A stretch of 64,000 nucleotides of DNA from Saprospiraceae bacterium (GCA_028279185.1 JANQSS010000188.1:65001-129000); one strand, 5' to 3'. Shown: positions 10,623 to 18,900, counted from the stretch's first letter. Notes: generated from the letters alone by a model not told the origin. Made by a program: numbers and translations.

Positions 10623-11390
10623 ATGAAGTGCATTATCATAGATGATGAGCGGCATTGCATAGGTACATTGCGAATATTATTGGAGAATCATTTCCCACGG
10701 CTCCAAATCGCAGCTACATGCACAAATGGAATTAGTGGCATAGATGCAATTAAAGAGCATGACCCTGATTTGATATTCCTGGATATTGCGATGCCAAAAC
10801 TCAATGGTTTTGAGATGTTATCAAAAATAGAAGAACCGAGATTTAAAATTATATTCACGACGGCATACGACAGTTACGCAATAAAAGCCTTTAAAGTTAG
10901 TGCAATCGACTACCTTTTAAAGCCCATAGATGCCTTGGAATTGAAAGCGGCTGTTCAAAAATTTCTTGATCAGCAATCGGCAATTTCTCAAGAAATCTCT
11001 TCTGACTTTTTGAAAACACAGCTTGAGTTATTTCTCGAAAACGTCAAGGAAAAGTTTACAATCTTTCCCAATATTGCAATTCCCACTATGGATGGTATGG
11101 AAATGGTCAAGGCCGATTCTATCCTCTACGTTGAATCCGATAGCAACTATTCAAAATGCTATTTACTGAATGATAAAGTGATCTTGGTTTCAAAGACATT
11201 AAAAGAAATGGAAAATGTATTGGCAAAACACAATTTTATACGTGTTCACAGATCTTTTCTAATAAATGTGAACCGCTTAAGTAAATACGTCAAAGGAGAA
11301 GGAGGCTACGTAGTAATGGAAAATGGAAAATCGATTGATGTATCCAGAAGAAAAAAGGACAATCTGACAGATCGACTTAAATCATCTTAA
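10623..11390 (+). CDS. LytTR-family response regulator
   Basis: The 255-residue protein has a receiver domain (about 1-120) with the acidic pair D7-D8, phospho-acceptor D54 (FLDIAMPKLNG), T80 and K100. A C-terminal LytTR DNA-binding domain follows (about 150-252, with ILYVESDSNYSKCYL and the conserved FIRVHRSFLINVNRL). This pairing is typical of Bacteroidota systems driven by LytS/YehU-type kinases. The kinase gene follows 15 bp later on the same strand, giving a complete two-component system. Target genes are unknown. Confidence 0.95.
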   Translation: MKCIIIDDERHCIGTLRILLENHFPRLQIAATCTNGISGIDAIKEHDPDLIFLDIAMPKLNGFEMLSKIEEPRFKIIFTTAYDSYAIKAFKVSAIDYLLKPIDALELKAAVQKFLDQQSAISQEISSDFLKTQLELFLENVKEKFTIFPNIAIPTMDGMEMVKADSILYVESDSNYSKCYLLNDKVILVSKTLKEMENVLAKHNFIRVHRSFLINVNRLSKYVKGEGGYVVMENGKSIDVSRRKKDNLTDRLKSS

Positions 11391-11405
11391 ATTGAGTTTA
11401 AGTAG

Positions 11406-13589
11406 TTGATAGAGAAGAGTTTCATAGTATTAATTTGTTTGTTTTCGTGTATTTATGCTGTTGCTCAAAGAAATGAGTTAAGAATAATATCTAATGATGG
11501 AGCTTCAGCGAATTATTTTTATTCAGCAGTGGCCGAAGACGCTCATGGTTATATTTGGGTGGGTACGGAAAATAATGGCGTGTTTAAAATTGTTGGGCAC
11601 AATTTTGTAAATTATAAGCACTCACCTGATTCTGAGTTTTCTATCACGTCAGGCTTTATTCATTCGATTAAAAAGGATGAGAAAAACAGATTGTGGATAG
11701 GTGCCAGAACTGGACTGTCCTTGATTATACCTGAAAATGATTCTATTATAAACGTTAATTTTAATCTGAAAAAGATATCACCGTACTGTCCACGAGTGTA
11801 TACGCATATGATGGACGGTAATGGAGGGTATTGGGTTGGCAGTGGCTGCGGTTTGTTACATGTGGATAGCACATTTCAAGTAATTGCTCAATTTGTACCG
11901 AAGATACACTTTGAAGGAAGCGGATACGATGAACGTGTCATCTATGCCATTCACAAGGATTGGGAAGATCCAAATATTTTATGGATCGGCACAAGGTGGG
12001 GGCTTAAATCATTCAATGTTCAAAATAGAGAATTTACGGTTCATCCAAATCCTAGAAAATGGCACAATCATTTCCCCGATGTTCAGCAATATGGCTATTT
12101 TGATATCGTGCAAGTAAAAAGCGGTGAATTGTGGCTGCCGACTTTGTTTTCAGGAGGAATTTTGAGGTACAATACAGTTACGAAATTATGGAACCAATAT
12201 TTATTTCCGAAAAGTGATAAAGACAACCCCACGTCGGGAAATATGATGCATTCATTAGAATCTCTGAATGATACGACCTTACTGTTTGGAAACAATATTG
12301 GGTACGGTGTTTTTAATATAAATAGTACTTCTTATGAGCCATTCAATAATGTTAACTATGGAAGTGATCAAGGATATTTTAGACAATTCCTTGATTCCCG
12401 TAAATTGGTTTGGGTTGCTGGAATTTCAGGCCTTCGACGATCAGAAAAGTCAATTTTAGACCATACTATTCCACCAAAGCAACCCAAAATTCAGTATCTA
12501 AAATCCAACGGTCTGTCGCGCACTGTACAGGATTTGAACGTGGATACAAAAATTCACATTGATTCGAATGATATAGAAATCAACTTTTATTCAGTTAATT
12601 TTCCTTTTTTAACTGGACAAAACAAGCGAGCCAAGTTAAAGGGATTTCGGAATGAATGGATTTACTTGCGGGTTGATGAAAATTTTGTCGTTAATAATTT
12701 ACCAGCCGGTTCATATCAATTTTCCTATGAAGTTCGCGAAAGTGAACATGCCGATTTATGGATTGCAGGTCAAGACATGTATATTAGGGTTTTTCGACCG
12801 TATTATCAAAGTATTTATTTTATTATCTTTTGTCTGTTGATAATAGTCGCTTTGGTTTATTTTTTAGTACACAGACGGATTGCTAAAATAAGGAAGAGAC
12901 ATAGGGAAAAAGTGAACCTTGAACGACAGTTGGCGGAAGTAAAGATGTCTGCTTTGAGTTCTCAGATGAATCCCCATTTCTTGTTTAATACGATGAATTC
13001 TATCAATCATTATATTCTAAAAAATGAATCGGAAAGAGCCTCGCATTATTTGACACGTTTTAGCCGCCTAATACGACAAGTGCTGCATAATTCTCAAAAG
13101 AAACTCATCACGCTCGACGAAGAGATGAATGCAATGAAATTGTATATCGAAATGGAACAGTTACGTTTTGATGATGGCTTTTTATTCGAATTGTCTGTCT
13201 CAAACGACATTGATTTGGAGCATACTCGAATCCCACCAATGATCATTCAGCCATATATCGAAAATGCGATTTGGCATGGTTTGATGCCACAATCCGGCCT
13301 TCGAAAACTTATCATAAATATTGAAAAAGAGGCAAAGCATTTATACATCAGCATCAGAGACAATGGCATAGGTCGGAAGGCAGCTCGCGATTTTAATACG
13401 CCTTATAGGGAAAAATCAAAGTCCGTTGGGATGTCAATCACCCAAAACAGAATCCAATTGGCCAATCAACTTTATCAAATCAAGGCCGATGTCGAAGTAA
13501 TCGATTTAGTAGAAGAGGGTAGAGCATTAGGGACGGAAGTTGTCATTTCAATTCCATTCTTGTCAGAAGAAAATGAAACATATCACTAA
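11406..13589 (+). CDS. Sensor histidine kinase, LytS/YehU type with extracytoplasmic propeller domain
   Basis: The 727-residue protein starts with TTG at 11406. An in-frame TAG lies just before it and no ATG precedes the signal peptide (about 1-20, ending in YAVAQ), so TTG is the only sensible start. Propeller-type repeats follow (about 30-350; HGYIWVGTENNGVFKI, NRLWIGARTGLSLI, NILWIGTRWGLKSF), then a Y_Y_Y-like beta domain (about 380-460) and a membrane span (about 470-490). The His_kinase domain has H524 in QMNPHFLFNTMNSINHYIL, and an ATPase domain has IQPYIENAIWHGL and DNGIGR. The ligand is unknown. It would phosphorylate the LytTR regulator encoded immediately upstream. Confidence 0.94.
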   Translation: MIEKSFIVLICLFSCIYAVAQRNELRIISNDGASANYFYSAVAEDAHGYIWVGTENNGVFKIVGHNFVNYKHSPDSEFSITSGFIHSIKKDEKNRLWIGARTGLSLIIPENDSIINVNFNLKKISPYCPRVYTHMMDGNGGYWVGSGCGLLHVDSTFQVIAQFVPKIHFEGSGYDERVIYAIHKDWEDPNILWIGTRWGLKSFNVQNREFTVHPNPRKWHNHFPDVQQYGYFDIVQVKSGELWLPTLFSGGILRYNTVTKLWNQYLFPKSDKDNPTSGNMMHSLESLNDTTLLFGNNIGYGVFNINSTSYEPFNNVNYGSDQGYFRQFLDSRKLVWVAGISGLRRSEKSILDHTIPPKQPKIQYLKSNGLSRTVQDLNVDTKIHIDSNDIEINFYSVNFPFLTGQNKRAKLKGFRNEWIYLRVDENFVVNNLPAGSYQFSYEVRESEHADLWIAGQDMYIRVFRPYYQSIYFIIFCLLIIVALVYFLVHRRIAKIRKRHREKVNLERQLAEVKMSALSSQMNPHFLFNTMNSINHYILKNESERASHYLTRFSRLIRQVLHNSQKKLITLDEEMNAMKLYIEMEQLRFDDGFLFELSVSNDIDLEHTRIPPMIIQPYIENAIWHGLMPQSGLRKLIINIEKEAKHLYISIRDNGIGRKAARDFNTPYREKSKSVGMSITQNRIQLANQLYQIKADVEVIDLVEEGRALGTEVVISIPFLSEENETYH

Positions 13590-13726
13590 TTGTGTACGTA
13601 TAATTTGTTCGTTTGCTAGCATGTTTAGCCGCTTACTTTGATTATCCACCGCTCACTCAATACGAATTGAAGGGAAGGATTCAGGCCATTAATTTTGGCT
13701 ATATCTATAATAATAATTCATTGAAA

Positions 13727-15025
13727 ATGCAATTCAAATTTTTTTTCTGTTTAAGTTTCCTGTTCCTTTTATGTACGTTCTCAATGCGAGATGTATATTG
13801 TCAAATTCCTCAAGTAGATGTTGATGGTGTGGCAGGTAAAAATTCGATCCAGGTTACAGGCGGTGAAAATGGTCTCGTCATTCAATCACCTGTAAATTCC
13901 GGTATCGTCATGAATGGAGCGGGAACCATTGGCTTAAATATGTTTGGCGCAGGCCAGACAGGAATTAACATTATTCAAACAGGCGGTGATGGTATGTATA
14001 TGTTTAACATGAGTGGACATGGTATTAATATGGACCAGACATCGGAAGATGGTTTTCGAGTTACCAATGCAGGATGGAGAGGCGGATACTTTTCAAATAT
14101 GGCATCATCAACATTTCCAGCTGTTCAGATTCAAGCCGGCTCCGATGCAAATATGGATGTGGGTTACATCGGTCATGCCCGTATCGAATCAGACGGAAGC
14201 TTTGTTTACTATCTGGACCAAAATGGCAATAGCTCGTCGGACCGATTTTTAGTTGTGAATTCTGATTTGGAAGATGTTTTTGAAGTGAATGAATCTGGTA
14301 TTGCAATAATTCAAAATAGATTGGATATTCCTCAGGCGACAGGGCGCGCATTGGTGATAAATGATGCAGGGGATGATGGAATTGTTATTTCTGATGCCTT
14401 TGACAGCGGAATCAATGTGTTTAATGCAGGCGGCCACGGAGGTTATTTTCAGACGTCTTCAACATCTCCTAATGCCGCCATTGAAGCCCAGGCTGGCGAT
14501 GACAACAACATGGACATTCGACTCAATGGACATGGGCGCATTGCCAGCGGAGGACATATTCATCTATATCTCGATGATAATAATAATGGTACGAACGATT
14601 TTACCATATATCGGACATCGACAAATCCTCAGGGACCTGAAGTATTCTCTGTAAGCGAGACGGGACAGGTTCATGCTAATACTTTGGCGCTGGGCTTTCT
14701 TCAAACGACCCCGACAGGCTATGCTTTATCGGTAGATGGAAAAATCATAGCAGAAGAAGTTGTCGTACAATTAACCAATAATTGGCCCGACTATGTATTC
14801 GATGAATCCTATTCACTCATGCCACTGTCCGATCTTGCATCGTTCATTGAGAAGAAACGGCACTTACCTAATGTTCCGGCCGCACGGCAAATCGAAAATG
14901 AAGGATTGTCAGTTGGAGAAATCCAACGAATTCAAATGGAAAAAATCGAAGAGCTGACGCTTTATATTCTCGAATTACACAAGGAAATAAGTGCGTTGAA
15001 AACACAAATGGAAGAAAGTGAGTAA
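13727..15025 (+). CDS. Secreted tail-fibre-like repeat protein with C-terminal WPDYVF / coiled-coil module
   Basis: I place the start at ATG 13727, where a signal peptide begins (MQFKFFFCLSFLFLL, ending near YCQ). An in-frame TTG at 13613 would add 38 residues ahead of it and is unlikely. The 432-residue product has glycine-rich beta repeats (GIVMNGAG, GLNMFGAG, GINIIQTGG, GMYMFNMSG). It then has two copies of a unit of about 75 residues starting with GGYF and passing through IQAG.D.NMD, G.GRI..GG and YLD.N.N. The C-terminal part (NNWPDYVF, HLPNVPAA, IEELTLYILELHKEI) is the module that ends many Bacteroidota fibre-like proteins and forms a coiled coil. It is probably a trimeric surface fibre. 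The gene is alone, downstream of the kinase. Confidence 0.8.
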   Translation: MQFKFFFCLSFLFLLCTFSMRDVYCQIPQVDVDGVAGKNSIQVTGGENGLVIQSPVNSGIVMNGAGTIGLNMFGAGQTGINIIQTGGDGMYMFNMSGHGINMDQTSEDGFRVTNAGWRGGYFSNMASSTFPAVQIQAGSDANMDVGYIGHARIESDGSFVYYLDQNGNSSSDRFLVVNSDLEDVFEVNESGIAIIQNRLDIPQATGRALVINDAGDDGIVISDAFDSGINVFNAGGHGGYFQTSSTSPNAAIEAQAGDDNNMDIRLNGHGRIASGGHIHLYLDDNNNGTNDFTIYRTSTNPQGPEVFSVSETGQVHANTLALGFLQTTPTGYALSVDGKIIAEEVVVQLTNNWPDYVFDESYSLMPLSDLASFIEKKRHLPNVPAARQIENEGLSVGEIQRIQMEKIEELTLYILELHKEISALKTQMEESE

Positions 15026-15055
15026 ATCTAAATATGGCTTTAGGAAGTCAATATA

Positions 15056-15412
15056 TTAGCTGAACTCCTTTTCGGCTTCAACGAGCATTTCAGTCAGAAC
15101 GTCCCAATTGATATCATCTTCTTTTTTGAAGCGTATGCAGCTCTTTCCGGTGTTCACCTTACCAAGTTGACTTTTGTAATGACTAACCAGGCTATGAGCA
15201 CTGCAGTACACAGCGATGTAGTGTTTTTGTGAAGCCACAGCGTACATTGGTTGCCCATTCAGCGTATAAAATGGCATCCCATGCTTAAATTCCAATCTCG
15301 CTTTGGGGATATGATCCTTGATAATTTTCATAACACGAGCCAATATTGGCTTCCGATCTTTCGGTATTGCCAATAGGTATGAATTTACATCAGTTGCGCT
15401 TTCATATTTCAT
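15056..15412 (-). CDS. DUF1801 (YdhG-like) domain protein
   Basis: The 118-residue cytoplasmic protein matches the DUF1801 pattern: an N-terminal VNSYLLAIPKDRKPILARVM, the central LEFKHGMPFYTLNG and a C-terminal SCIRFKKEDDINWDVL. The fold is the small alpha/beta YdhG type, whose biochemical function is not established. It converges with the gene ending at 15025 and lies 33 bp downstream of an SRPBCC gene on the same strand, so the two are probably co-transcribed. DUF1801 and SRPBCC proteins are frequent neighbours in environmental bacteria. Confidence 0.88.
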   Translation of the reverse strand: MKYESATDVNSYLLAIPKDRKPILARVMKIIKDHIPKARLEFKHGMPFYTLNGQPMYAVASQKHYIAVYCSAHSLVSHYKSQLGKVNTGKSCIRFKKEDDINWDVLTEMLVEAEKEFS

Positions 15413-15445
15413 AATTTCGAATTTACATGTATTGTTTGAAATGAA

Positions 15446-15886
15446 TTACTCAAGGGATTCAACATATTGTTTAAGGCGGCGTAAATCTCGGAACTGTCGT
15501 TTTTTCATGGTTCCAGAGAAAAATGGTAGGGCTGCTCGCATAAAAAATGACTTTCCTCGAACCCGATTATTCATTTTAACCAGCGTATTGTCGTCGACTT
15601 GACTCAGCGAAATATGGCATTTAAGCGCTACCTGATTATTATTCATTGTGAATCGGATGGAGTTGGGGGGATTCACCTCAGTTACTTCTTCATAAAAAGC
15701 AACCTCTTTGTTTCCTTCTTGATATACGAACTTCGCCTTGAAGCCTGCTTCGCCCGGTTGTCCGAAAAGAGGCTCTACCCGTTTGAGATCGGTCATCCAC
15801 TTGTAGGTGGCCTCCAGGTTTGATAATGCTGAAAACACTTTTTGCCGTGAGGAATTAATTAGAAGCTGATTTTTGATTTCTGCCAT
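15446..15886 (-). CDS. SRPBCC-family (START/Bet v1-like) protein
   Basis: The start is set at ATG 15886 (MAEIKNQLLINSSRQKVF), giving 146 residues. An upstream in-frame ATG at 15931 adds 15 residues that do not fit the family. The sequence follows the SRPBCC pattern: a first strand, S..KVFSALSNLEATYKWM, then KFVYQEGNKEVAFYEEVTEVNPPNSIRF, and a C-terminal helix ending KQYVESLE. Such proteins form a hydrophobic cavity that binds lipid-like ligands. No specific substrate can be given. It precedes the DUF1801 gene in a likely two-gene unit. Confidence 0.85.
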   Translation of the reverse strand: MAEIKNQLLINSSRQKVFSALSNLEATYKWMTDLKRVEPLFGQPGEAGFKAKFVYQEGNKEVAFYEEVTEVNPPNSIRFTMNNNQVALKCHISLSQVDDNTLVKMNNRVRGKSFFMRAALPFFSGTMKKRQFRDLRRLKQYVESLE

Positions 15887-16026
15887 GTTTACATTTTTTA
15901 AGGATTGAAAAAAAATTGAATACATCGACAAGAATACCCGGAGAATGTGACTATAAAGGCTCAGTTTATAAAGTAAGACCTGTTTTTTTTGAGATTTGGA
16001 GCGTTTTGATAAAATGATGTCTTTCG

Positions 16027-17187
16027 TCAGTCATCCAAACTGAGGTGATTGGCACGGTAGGCCGAAGGAGTGAAGCCTGTGTATTCTTTGAAAACTCGAT
16101 TGAAGGTAGCTTTTGTGTTGAAACCGGATTCGAACGCAATGGCTAGAATTTTTTTGTCTACATGTTTATTATCGGCCAGTAACTTTTTTGCAGCATCAAC
16201 GCGATGCCGATTTACAAACTCAAAAAAACCACAACCGTATGACTTATTAATGAGTTCTGATAGATTGTGAGGAGGCGTGCCAATGGCAAATGCTAAGTCC
16301 TCTAATTTTAAGTGCTCATTCAAATAAGGGCGGTGTTCGTCCATATACCGCCGAAGAGTGCTTTGCAAAGGATTCGTATAATGTGCGTGGGCTTTTTGAT
16401 GGTTGAGCGTCAGCGTTTCATTGAATATACGCGGTTCTCTTATGGCTTGGTATCCAACAGCGTATAGGATACAGGCCAGGCATAATACTACAACATAGTC
16501 GAATTCGATTCGATGGCTTGAATACAAGACTAAAATGGTAGTGACAATACCAAATAATATGACAAATGCTGTGAATACGTTGACGGCCCTATTCAACCAC
16601 TTTACTTTAGTGCGATTCCCGTTTTTATTGCGTCTGGTCAGACCTTGTGCCGCCTCGTTTAAAAGGCGACGTGAAAAATAGAGATAGATCAGAATTTGTA
16701 AAATTTGTAAATACATAATAACAAATTGACTATCAGGAATTTGTTTGAATTCAGTTGAAGCAAATTGTAAGAAGTAAGATAGTTTTTGGTCTGCCGATAA
16801 TGTGTAAAATGGTAACATTATCCCGATGAACAGTATTGAGGGCAATCCATGCAACAATATCACCGTTTGCGATGGCATTTTGTATCCTAAATATGTACGT
16901 ACGTATAAATAAAACAAGGGTCCGATAACGAAAAATGTCGGATAAGTTGTGAATAATAAATGAGGCCACCGCAAGATTAGACCTGATACGCATAAGCCAT
17001 ATTCGATCAAATGAATGGCAAGACTTAGTACGAGAAGTGACAATGTACGATTCGCATGATTCTTGCTTCCACGGTTCCAAAGTACAGTTGAAAGGAGTAT
17101 ACCTTGAATGGCTCCAAAGAAAATGAGAGCGGCCCAAATATTTATTGAGATAGAACCTTCCACGTGTAAATCACAAATATAAGCCAT
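16027..17187 (-). CDS. Membrane-integrated AraC-family transcriptional regulator
   Basis: The 386-residue protein has about seven hydrophobic segments in residues 15-255 (for example IWAALIFFGAIQGILLSTVLW near 16-36). A C-terminal AraC-type DNA-binding domain follows (about 285-380), with two helix-turn-helix units: DLAFAIGTPPHNLSELINK and the conserved ILAIAFESGFNTKATFNRVFKEYTGFTPSAYR. Membrane-bound AraC regulators of this layout are common in Bacteroidota and are thought to sense a membrane or extracytoplasmic signal. It is divergent from the DUF1579 gene at 17324, a plausible target across the 136-bp shared upstream region. Confidence 0.92.
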   Translation of the reverse strand: MAYICDLHVEGSISINIWAALIFFGAIQGILLSTVLWNRGSKNHANRTLSLLVLSLAIHLIEYGLCVSGLILRWPHLLFTTYPTFFVIGPLFYLYVRTYLGYKMPSQTVILLHGLPSILFIGIMLPFYTLSADQKLSYFLQFASTEFKQIPDSQFVIMYLQILQILIYLYFSRRLLNEAAQGLTRRNKNGNRTKVKWLNRAVNVFTAFVILFGIVTTILVLYSSHRIEFDYVVVLCLACILYAVGYQAIREPRIFNETLTLNHQKAHAHYTNPLQSTLRRYMDEHRPYLNEHLKLEDLAFAIGTPPHNLSELINKSYGCGFFEFVNRHRVDAAKKLLADNKHVDKKILAIAFESGFNTKATFNRVFKEYTGFTPSAYRANHLSLDD

Positions 17188-17323
17188 GCTTGATGCTCAT
17201 GCATATCCCAAACGAGGAATGCTCAGGTGCAAAACGCCAACTATTTGATTTTGTAGAAAAATGCTTGTGTGGACTGTTCGAATTCACGATCTTACATTCG
17301 ATTAATTAACCAAATAATTTAAT

Positions 17324-18094
17324 ATGAAAACGATAATTAACATTATCTCTATTATGCTCTTTCTGCCTATGATAATGGTAGCGCAGACTGACCCTGATGA
17401 AGCTGCAGTTAAGAAGTCTGCTGAGAAAATGGTTGAAAAAGAAGGCGAGATGCGTGATGTAGAAAAGAAGGCAGAAATGACTTCGGAAGAAGCTATGGAT
17501 ATGGATAAAAAGTTGTCACAAGACGCCGAAATGAGGGAAGAGGCAATGATGGATGAAGAAATGGATCCTCAGAAAATGATGGAAATGTGGCAGGAAATGA
17601 TCGCCTTGGGCCCGGAACATGAAAAACTCGCGAAAGATGTTGGCGAGTTTGACTATGTAAATACGTTTTGGATGAGTCCGGGAGCAGAGCCTATGAAATC
17701 AACTGGAAAAGTAGTTGTTGAGCCACTAATGGATGGCCGATATTTCCTTGAAACGCATGAAGGATCAATGATGGGTAACAAGTTTACCGGCATGGGGATA
17801 TCCGGCTATGACAAAGTTGAAGGTCAATACTTTTCAACTTGGATGGATAACCAGGGAACAGGTGTAATGAAATTCACAGGAAATTACAATGAGAAGGGAC
17901 AGCTCGTATCGGAAGCAAATGTTATTAATCCTATGACTGGTCAGGCAGAGACACATCGTGTGGTCGTGACTCCTGGAGGCCACGAAGGGTGGACCATGGA
18001 TTACTATTTAGTTAGTATCGAGCAAGCAGCTGATGGTACAGCTAAGGAAAACAACTTTCGCATGATGAATATCGAGTATACACGCACGAAATAA
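17324..18094 (+). CDS. Secreted DUF1579 protein with Met/Glu-rich N-terminal segment
   Basis: The 256-residue product has a signal peptide (about 1-20, ending in MVAQ). A strongly acidic, methionine-rich segment follows (about 22-95, with runs such as MMDEEMDPQKMMEMWQEM). The C-terminal DUF1579 domain (about 95-256) contains the EHEKLAKDVGEFDYVNTFWM start, the LMDGRYFLETHEGSMMG middle and EGWTMDYYLV near the end. DUF1579 proteins form a lipocalin-like beta-barrel of unknown ligand. The Met/Glu-rich segment is unusual for the family and could bind metal, but that is only a suggestion. It is divergent from the membrane AraC regulator, which may control it. Confidence 0.88.
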   Translation: MKTIINIISIMLFLPMIMVAQTDPDEAAVKKSAEKMVEKEGEMRDVEKKAEMTSEEAMDMDKKLSQDAEMREEAMMDEEMDPQKMMEMWQEMIALGPEHEKLAKDVGEFDYVNTFWMSPGAEPMKSTGKVVVEPLMDGRYFLETHEGSMMGNKFTGMGISGYDKVEGQYFSTWMDNQGTGVMKFTGNYNEKGQLVSEANVINPMTGQAETHRVVVTPGGHEGWTMDYYLVSIEQAADGTAKENNFRMMNIEYTRTK

Positions 18095-18115
18095 TAGACA
18101 ACTAAGAATTGCTAC

Positions 18116-18151
18116 AATAGCCGGTGCTTGAATCAAGGCCGGCTATTTTTA
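18116..18151 (+). terminator. Rho-independent terminator
   Basis: A perfect 9-bp stem, AATAGCCGG (18116-18124) with CCGGCTATT (18139-18147), leads into TTTAT. It lies 22 bases after the DUF1579 stop codon. Confidence 0.85.
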
Positions 18152-18190
18152 TTCTGTCCTTCAATAGAAGGATATTTATTCTTGACTTTC

Positions 18191-18198
18191 TATATTTG
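18191..18198 (+). promoter_or_regulatory. Candidate -7 promoter box (TATATTTG) of tRNA-Ser
   Basis: An exact TAnnTTTG match ends 27 bases before the mature tRNA. Between the box and the tRNA lies a GCCCC (18201-18205) / GGGGC (18214-18218) inverted repeat, probably in the 5' leader. Confidence 0.55.
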
Positions 18199-18225
18199 TG
18201 GCCCCGATTTGATGGGGCAGTTCTA

Positions 18226-18314
18226 GGTGACGTGGGTGAGTGGCTGAAACCACTGGTTTGCTAAACCAGCAGTCTTGGAAACAGGGCTCGGGGGTTCGAA
18301 TCCCCCCGTCACCG
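18226..18314 (+). tRNA. tRNA-Ser (anticodon GCT)
   Basis: The acceptor stem GGTGACG pairs with CGTCACC. The anticodon arm CTGGT-TTGCTAA-ACCAG places GCT at 18260-18262. A long variable arm, as expected for serine, precedes the T-arm with GGTTCGAATCC. The discriminator is G and CCA is not encoded. Length is 89 bases. Confidence 0.95.
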
Positions 18315-18352
18315 CTAAATTGGATAGGAGTGAACAGTTTCCATCAAAATTG

Positions 18353-18360
18353 TACATTTG
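18353..18360 (+). promoter_or_regulatory. Candidate -7 promoter box (TACATTTG) of tRNA-Pro
   Basis: An exact TAnnTTTG match ends 21 bases before the mature tRNA-Pro. This suggests that tRNA-Pro has its own promoter even though tRNA-Ser is only 67 bp upstream. Confidence 0.5.
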
Positions 18361-18381
18361 CATCCGTTTTGCACCTATTTT

Positions 18382-18456
18382 CGGGGTGTAGCGCAGTCCG
18401 GTTAGCGCACCTGCTTTGGGAGCAGGGGGCCGCAGGTTCGAATCCTGCCACCCCGA
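18382..18456 (+). tRNA. tRNA-Pro (anticodon TGG)
   Basis: The acceptor stem CGGGGTG pairs with CACCCCG. The anticodon arm CCTGC-TTTGGGA-GCAGG gives TGG, and the T-arm holds GGTTCGAATCC. The discriminator is A and CCA is not encoded. Length is 75 bases. The 3' end is duplicated 442 bp downstream. Confidence 0.95.
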
Positions 18457-18501
18457 CTAAGGTCACTCAATAATTGGGTGACCTTTCTCATTTAAACCAA
18501 G

Positions 18502-18746
18502 ATGTACATCATTTACATTCTTCATTCCGAATTACTGAAACGTTTTTATGTGGGATCGACCGGTCTGCCCTTAAAAAATCGACTTCGACGTCATAATAGC
18601 CAAAATAGCGGATTTACGGGAAATTAAACGATTGGATTATCGTATTCCATGAGGAATTTACCGCTATACAAGATTCGAGAAAGCTTGAGAAAAAGATCAA
18701 AAAAAGAGGAGCTCAAAGATTTCTAGATGACGCTACTCATGAATAA
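18502..18746 (+). pseudogene. Frameshifted GIY-YIG endonuclease-domain gene (UPF0213-like)
   Basis: From ATG 18502 the frame reads MYIIYILHSELLKRFYVGST and then LKNRLRRHNSQNSGFTGN before a TAA at 18625. The first part matches the start of small GIY-YIG proteins (YILxS, FYVGST, RxxxHN). The continuation lies in another frame: NDWIIVFHEEFTAIQDSRK and LEKKIKKRGAQRFLDD up to the TAA at 18744. It matches the second half of the domain, including the catalytic-region Glu and the KRE-like helix. A one-base change near 18612-18625 (runs TTT, GGG, AAA) separates the halves. The family normally has about 80-95 residues, so the joined product would be complete. It could be a sequencing error, but the gene lies inside the tRNA-Pro repeat interval, where decay is plausible. 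Confidence 0.75.
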
Positions 18747-18802
18747 CCAGAACGAAATGTGTTGCACTAATTCTATTGTGTAAGATTGATGCTTTTACCA
18801 TT

Positions 18803-18900
18803 TCGTGATATCGCAGTCCGTTAAGCGCATCCCGCCATTGGCGGAGGGCCGCAGAGCCAGTACCGCCGTTGGGCGGTATTCGAATCCTGCCACCCCGACT
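18803..18900 (+). pseudogene. Degenerate tRNA-Pro copy with palindromic insertion
   Basis: The stretch aligns with tRNA-Pro at 18382: the D-arm GCAGTCCG..AGCGCA, then GGGCCGCAG and an identical 3' end. The acceptor 5' strand is lost (TTCGTGATA in place of CGGGGTGTA), so it cannot fold. The anticodon arm has become CCGCC-ATT-GGCGG (18832-18844). About 24 extra bases, including TACCGCC (18861-18867) and GGCGGTA (18872-18878), interrupt the T-stem. It is a non-functional copy, probably left by integration or duplication. Confidence 0.8.
18879..18900 (+). repeat. Direct repeat of the tRNA-Pro 3' end (possible attachment-site scar)
   Basis: 22 bases are identical to 18437-18458, the T-loop to acceptor end of tRNA-Pro plus two flanking bases. 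The flanks differ on both sides. Repeats of a tRNA 3' end are typical of integration by tyrosine recombinases, but no integrase gene is present in the 440-bp interval. Confidence 0.65.

Noticed and set aside
18240-18473. 77-residue open frame spanning both tRNA genes
   Set aside because: It runs through tRNA-Ser and tRNA-Pro and matches no protein.
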